Of a stretch of DNA of 64,000 bases, positions 60,330 through 64,000 are shown in pieces (position 1 is the first letter of the stretch; each line of letters begins with the position of its first letter). This DNA comes from Akebia trifoliata. Lineage: Eukaryota; Streptophyta; Magnoliopsida; Ranunculales; Lardizabalaceae. The notes under the pieces are model-generated. The model was not told the origin of the DNA. It did not search any database and saw only the letters and a program-made list of their open reading frames with translations. The stretch is from NCBI GenBank assembly GCA_017979445.1, contig CM030715.1, forward strand, positions 32,919,756 to 32,983,755, read 5' to 3'. A program made the translations under genes and the position numbers.

Positions 60330-60433
60330 ATATTGACACACCAACTTTTGCTAACGCCACCCCAATTCATATGTAAATCACCGAAGAATTGGCACACATC
60401 TTGGGGTTGGGGTTGGGGTTGGTGTGGCAATAG
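60330..60433. mobile_element. CTATTGCC foldback MITE, copy 3, in the dehydratase 3' flank
   Basis: TATTGACACACCAACTTTTG and GGTTGGTGTGGCAATAG ends. A GGGGTT triplication lies in the right arm. It begins about 100 bp after the stop codon, so it may lie in the 3' UTR. Confidence 0.7.
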
Positions 60434-61110
60434 AAGATCCCATCTCTAATCCTGGAAGTCTCCTCTAAGTCAATTTGTAGGCTAATAGATGTATAGTCCA
60501 CTATAAGTTTGTGCTTTATGTGACAAAGATCCCTTAGAGATGTTCTTCCTTAGTTGTGTTGCTCTATTTGGATAAGAAGGTTCTTCTCTCTCACAATATT
60601 ACTATGTGAAATGGTGATGATCTATAGTGGAATTTTGATTTTAGAAGAAAATTTAATGACTGAGAGATAGAGAACTTGTCATACTAGTTAGTAGTTACTA
60701 CCATGTTTCCTTTGTATGTATAAAGCTCGTTATGTTAGACAATTATTTCCTTGGTAAAAATAATGTAAAATCAATGAATTATAAGTTTTTTTTTCTTTGT
60801 CTCACAAGATCTAGTGCTCAATGTTTTCTAAATTTAATGTGCCTTATAAGACAATATTAGATTGTATTATAGATGATTGTTTCGTAAATTTCTATCTATT
60901 TTTTGAGAGATTATGTATTATGTAGAATGGTCTATTTCTTCATTATTGGGGTATATGGAAAGAGAGAAATTTTAAGACCTTAAAGATGGCTTCCATGATA
61001 TTATGGTATATCTTGTTTCATTGGTTACCCACTTGAATCATATTTTCAAAGAGAACTTGTAAGTTTGGAGCAGAAATTGTTGTGTGGTTCATCCTTCTGT
61101 TGCTTTGGTA
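60434..61110. other. Dehydratase 3' flank
   Basis: AT-rich with no gene. TTGTATGTATAAAG and AATAATGTAAAATCAATGAA near 60710-60780 could serve in polyadenylation. Confidence 0.35.
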
Positions 61111-61119
61111 GGTCTTGAT

Positions 61120-61344
61120 GGGAATGGATCCTCTGTAGTGCCCTGTAGCTCTTCTTCTACAATCCACAAAACATCGCTTTTTAAAAAAATAAGAAAATTA
61201 AAACATCCAAGACAATGAAAATAGACGGTCACTGAACCTCTAATTTTCAAACACTTTTTAACGGTGTAGTTTAAGTTTATGGTTGATGTGATATTCTCTT
61301 AATCATCAAGTGATATATAGGGCACTACAGAGGATCCGTCTCCC
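61120..61344. mobile_element. 225-bp Mutator-like MITE
   Basis: GGATCCTCTGTAGTGCCCT (61126) has a perfect 19-bp inverse at 61319-61337, and the ends extend to GGGA/TCCC. It is flanked by GGTCTTGAT (61111-61119) and GGTCTTGAC (61345-61353), a 9-bp duplication with one mismatch. Confidence 0.8.
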
Positions 61345-61852
61345 GGTCTTGACCTCAAAAATGTTTGTAGATTCTTTCTTCTGTAGTTGAATCTCTTTTA
61401 TATCTCTATTAAAAACATGTATGTAATGTTATATCTTATAGTGGTGTCAATTAGTTAATTCTGGCTTAGATTAGTTGTATTCTGAATTGTAAATTATTAT
61501 ACTTAGTTCTAAGTCCTAGCGATGTCAATTTTGCCATAAAACATGTGATATCAGAATTGGAACCAAAAAATGCCTAATTTCCCATCTCGTATTTGTTACT
61601 GTTTATTTTGTTCTTATATAAAAGAAGAAAATTGAAGCATCCATCGACCCATGAAAAGGGCACTCCCAAGAATTTATGTCATTTTGAAGACAGACCAACT
61701 TTGTATATGGTGAGACATGACCCACATATTTATGCAAATATTTACATGTTAATGACCATACCGAAGAAGTATGAATGTAGAAAAAACTTTTTCTATTTCC
61801 TTTAATGTTCTAAATTTTCTAGAACACACTCATTATATCTCAAATATTTAAC

Positions 61853-62166
61853 CAACCAGCGTTGGGCTCAGTGGCCAATGCCTCCCTCCAAAAAGGGAGT
61901 TGTCTTGAGTTTAAGCTCCCTCGATGGTGTGATTTTTTTTGTGGAGCAAGATTTTTGACGAGTCCAAGGGGGTTTATTTTGAAGACTTCATAATCAAGTA
62001 GGATTGGGTGTGTAGCATTGTTGTTTAGCGGGTTATTATTCTTGGTGTGACTTGGTCTCTTTGTTATTTTTGTGTCTTTTCTTTCTTTTCCTTGCTTGTT
62101 CTCAGCTTCATGGTCTTCTCAGCTATGCTATCAATAAAGATCCTTGATTTGTTGAGAAAAAAAAAA
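61853..62166 (+). mobile_element. SINE-like element with poly-A tail
   Basis: An A-box-like TGGGCTCAGTGG and a B-box-like GAGTTTAAGCTCC lie near the 5' end, and the element ends in an A11 run after TGTTGAG. Its length (about 310 bp) fits a longer plant SINE. Target duplications are not clear. Confidence 0.5.
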
Positions 62167-62199
62167 ATGCCTCCTCCTTAGTCACTTGCAGATTTTTTC

Positions 62200-62355
62200 C
62201 CCGACTTACTCGATATGTGTGGTTTGTGGGGTATTGTACGTACTCCGAAGATTTGGGTGACGAGATATGGTGATTTAAGAGGTCAGTTGCCTTGTCCCTC
62301 TTGGTTGGGCCTACAGATCTGGAAACCCCCATCATAAAAAATAAAAATAAAAACT
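62200..62355 (+). mobile_element. SINE-like 3' fragment
   Basis: GGGCCTACAGATCTGGAAAC then CCCCCATCAT and an A-rich tail, similar to 3195-3282. Confidence 0.35.
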
Positions 62356-62359
62356 CAAA

Positions 62360-63865
62360 TATTTTTAAATAACTCAGTCTTTTGGGGAGGAAGAAATACT
62401 AGAATAGACCTTGGCAAATAAGATTTGATTAGTTACAAGTGGGCCTAAATGGTCCAGTGCTAATGAATCCTCAAAGTTGTAGTTCAAGCTCGGTCCCTCT
62501 AATGGTCGTACTGGACCAAATAAATGCACAAATGTCCAAGCCCATCGTACAAGTATTCAGGTCCATTGTCAAATTTTCCTAGCTCCCAAGCCCAAATCCG
62601 GCATAAATATGAATCACGCCTACTTGACCCAGCCAAATGACTAATGAGGAATAGTAACACTACCCAAACCTGATAGTCTGATACAAGATGGGCGCGGTCA
62701 GGTCTGGGCCTGGTTCTAAGTGGGCCATGGTTAACCACCTAATAGAGTGAGAGTCTTATGGGCCCATGTCTAGGAATTGTGCTTTATTGATGATATACTT
62801 GGGTAATACTTTTGATGATGATGGTATCCTTGGTGTCCATTTTGAATCCATTTTGGCACCAAAAGTATGTGACCAAATGTAGCATACAGAGAAGATCAAA
62901 CGCATACTCTTCTTTAGTGATTGTCATTCTCAGTTAAACAAATATAAAGTTTAGAGAAAAGAAGATGTAAACCAAGCCTCTAGAGAAGATCGAGGACGTA
63001 AATCTTTTTTTCGGGAGATAAAACATTCTTCTTAGCTGATCAAGAGTAAAGCACGCAGAGAAGAAGCCACGTGTATAATCTCTCAAAGACAAAGAAACAA
63101 ACTAATCAACACTCTTTTTTTCTCTCTCTCATCAAAGTTCAATGTTTAATTAGAAAATAATATTTCGAAGAGTGAGTGTAATTGAGAAATGCATCCCTAT
63201 TTAATCTTATATATGCATGTGAAAAAAAAATAAAAATAAATCAAACTCTAGAACTCGTAAGGAAGGATGTAAAATTCGTTGTTGACAACAATGAGTAATG
63301 ATGACATTGTCCATTAGAAATATTATACAAGTTAATGATTCTCAAAGGGAAATTCTATTCTCAATCACCATCAATATGATTGTTGGGATGTTAGGGATTC
63401 CCAAGAAAAATGGTCTACGTATGATAAAAATGCATTAATTCTTAGAGTAACTCCAACGCTAATAGGCATATCTGCTAGGCATTTTATTGTGAAAAGTGTT
63501 TTTGGCTATTCAAGGGCTCTTCACTCCAATCGTATTAGTCAAAATGATTTTCCACAAATTTAACGATCGTAAAATGTTTCACAACTGCCATTGTTTAGTA
63601 AGAGAAATTTACTCTTTTCTTTTGCCTCTCCCACTTTCTCTCTCTGTCCAAAATATTTTAATTTAGAAAGTCAAAGTTTGAACGCGTTGAAGTGATTTCG
63701 GAGGGTTTTGACTCTGTAAAATGATAGTTGGGAGAAAATACAAAATCCAAATCTAATGCATTAGAGTTGCTCTTAAAAAATCAAAACTGTCATTCAGGAA
63801 ATTTATGTTTTTCCTCAAATCCTAATCCTCATGTTGATGGATAAAAAATGTATATTTATTAGAGA
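62360..63865. other. Gene-free right flank
   Basis: No coding sequence was recognised. TTCAAGCTCGGTCCC at about 62487, after GGGCCTAAATGGTCC, is another possible SINE trace. Confidence 0.4.
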
Positions 63866-63869
63866 GATT

Positions 63870-63965
63870 TTATTGCTACAATGACACCATCCCATTTCAT
63901 ATGTAAATACTAAATAGTTAGCACACATCTAGGGGTGGCGTTAGTAAAAGTTGGTCTGGCAATGG
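63870..63965. mobile_element. CTATTGCC foldback MITE, copy 4
   Basis: The right end GGGGTGGCGTTAGTAAAAGT then TGGTCTGGCAATGG is well kept. The left end (TATTGCTACAATGACACC) is eroded. Confidence 0.6.
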
Positions 63966-64000
63966 AAGATCTCTAATGCCGGCTTTTTGGTGAGAACAAA

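Noticed and set aside
1..64000. A new multi-gene system or biosynthetic cluster
   Set aside because: The three intact genes belong to unrelated processes, lie 6-12 kb apart and face different ways; no co-localised enzyme or defence genes were found.

Overview
This is plant nuclear DNA, most likely from an angiosperm. It has large AT-rich introns, dense TIR-type and LTR/SINE/LINE repeats, and homologues of plant-specific families (type-B response regulator, B3/RLFGV factor, plastid-type arogenate dehydratase). The species cannot be told from the sequence. No tRNA or rRNA gene, CRISPR array or organellar segment was seen.

Three protein-coding genes look intact. (1) A type-B cytokinin response regulator lies on the + strand at 15979-25886: six exons, 628 aa as modelled, with an alternative last exon at 29040-29105. 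(2) The WD40 splicing factor SMU1 lies on the - strand at 31964-47852. All 16 exons were rebuilt by hand, and every junction is in frame, giving 513 aa. (3) A single-exon, divergent arogenate/prephenate dehydratase-like gene lies on the + strand at 59202-60230 (342 aa). The three act in unrelated processes: cytokinin transcription, pre-mRNA splicing and phenylalanine synthesis. Nothing suggests a functional cluster.

Layout. Positions 1-13.4 kb are a decayed tandem array. Blocks at 1-5.1 kb recur in the same order at 9.8-13.4 kb, with two further 5' halves between. The array carries a broken B3-domain gene ending in an RLFGV motif and a two-exon relic of a type-B response regulator, so it is related to two kinds of transcription factor. 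A 946-bp hAT element with a perfect 8-bp target duplication sits inside it. 13.4-31 kb is the response-regulator locus, with introns full of CACTA-ended, palindromic, SINE and Helitron-like repeats and a solo LTR 5' of the gene. 32-48 kb is SMU1, with a LINE relic, a MITE and a long hairpin in its introns. 48-57.7 kb is gene-free, nested PIF/Harbinger-, hAT- and foldback-type elements. 57.8-60.2 kb is a 1.26-kb hAT-like element abutting the dehydratase promoter. 60.2-64 kb holds only small repeats.

The main points for a second look are: the array-borne B3 and response-regulator pseudogenes; the head-to-tail Helitron-like junctions; the hAT element that forms most of the dehydratase upstream region; and the loss of several normally invariant residues in that dehydratase. 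I found no convincing new multi-gene biological system.
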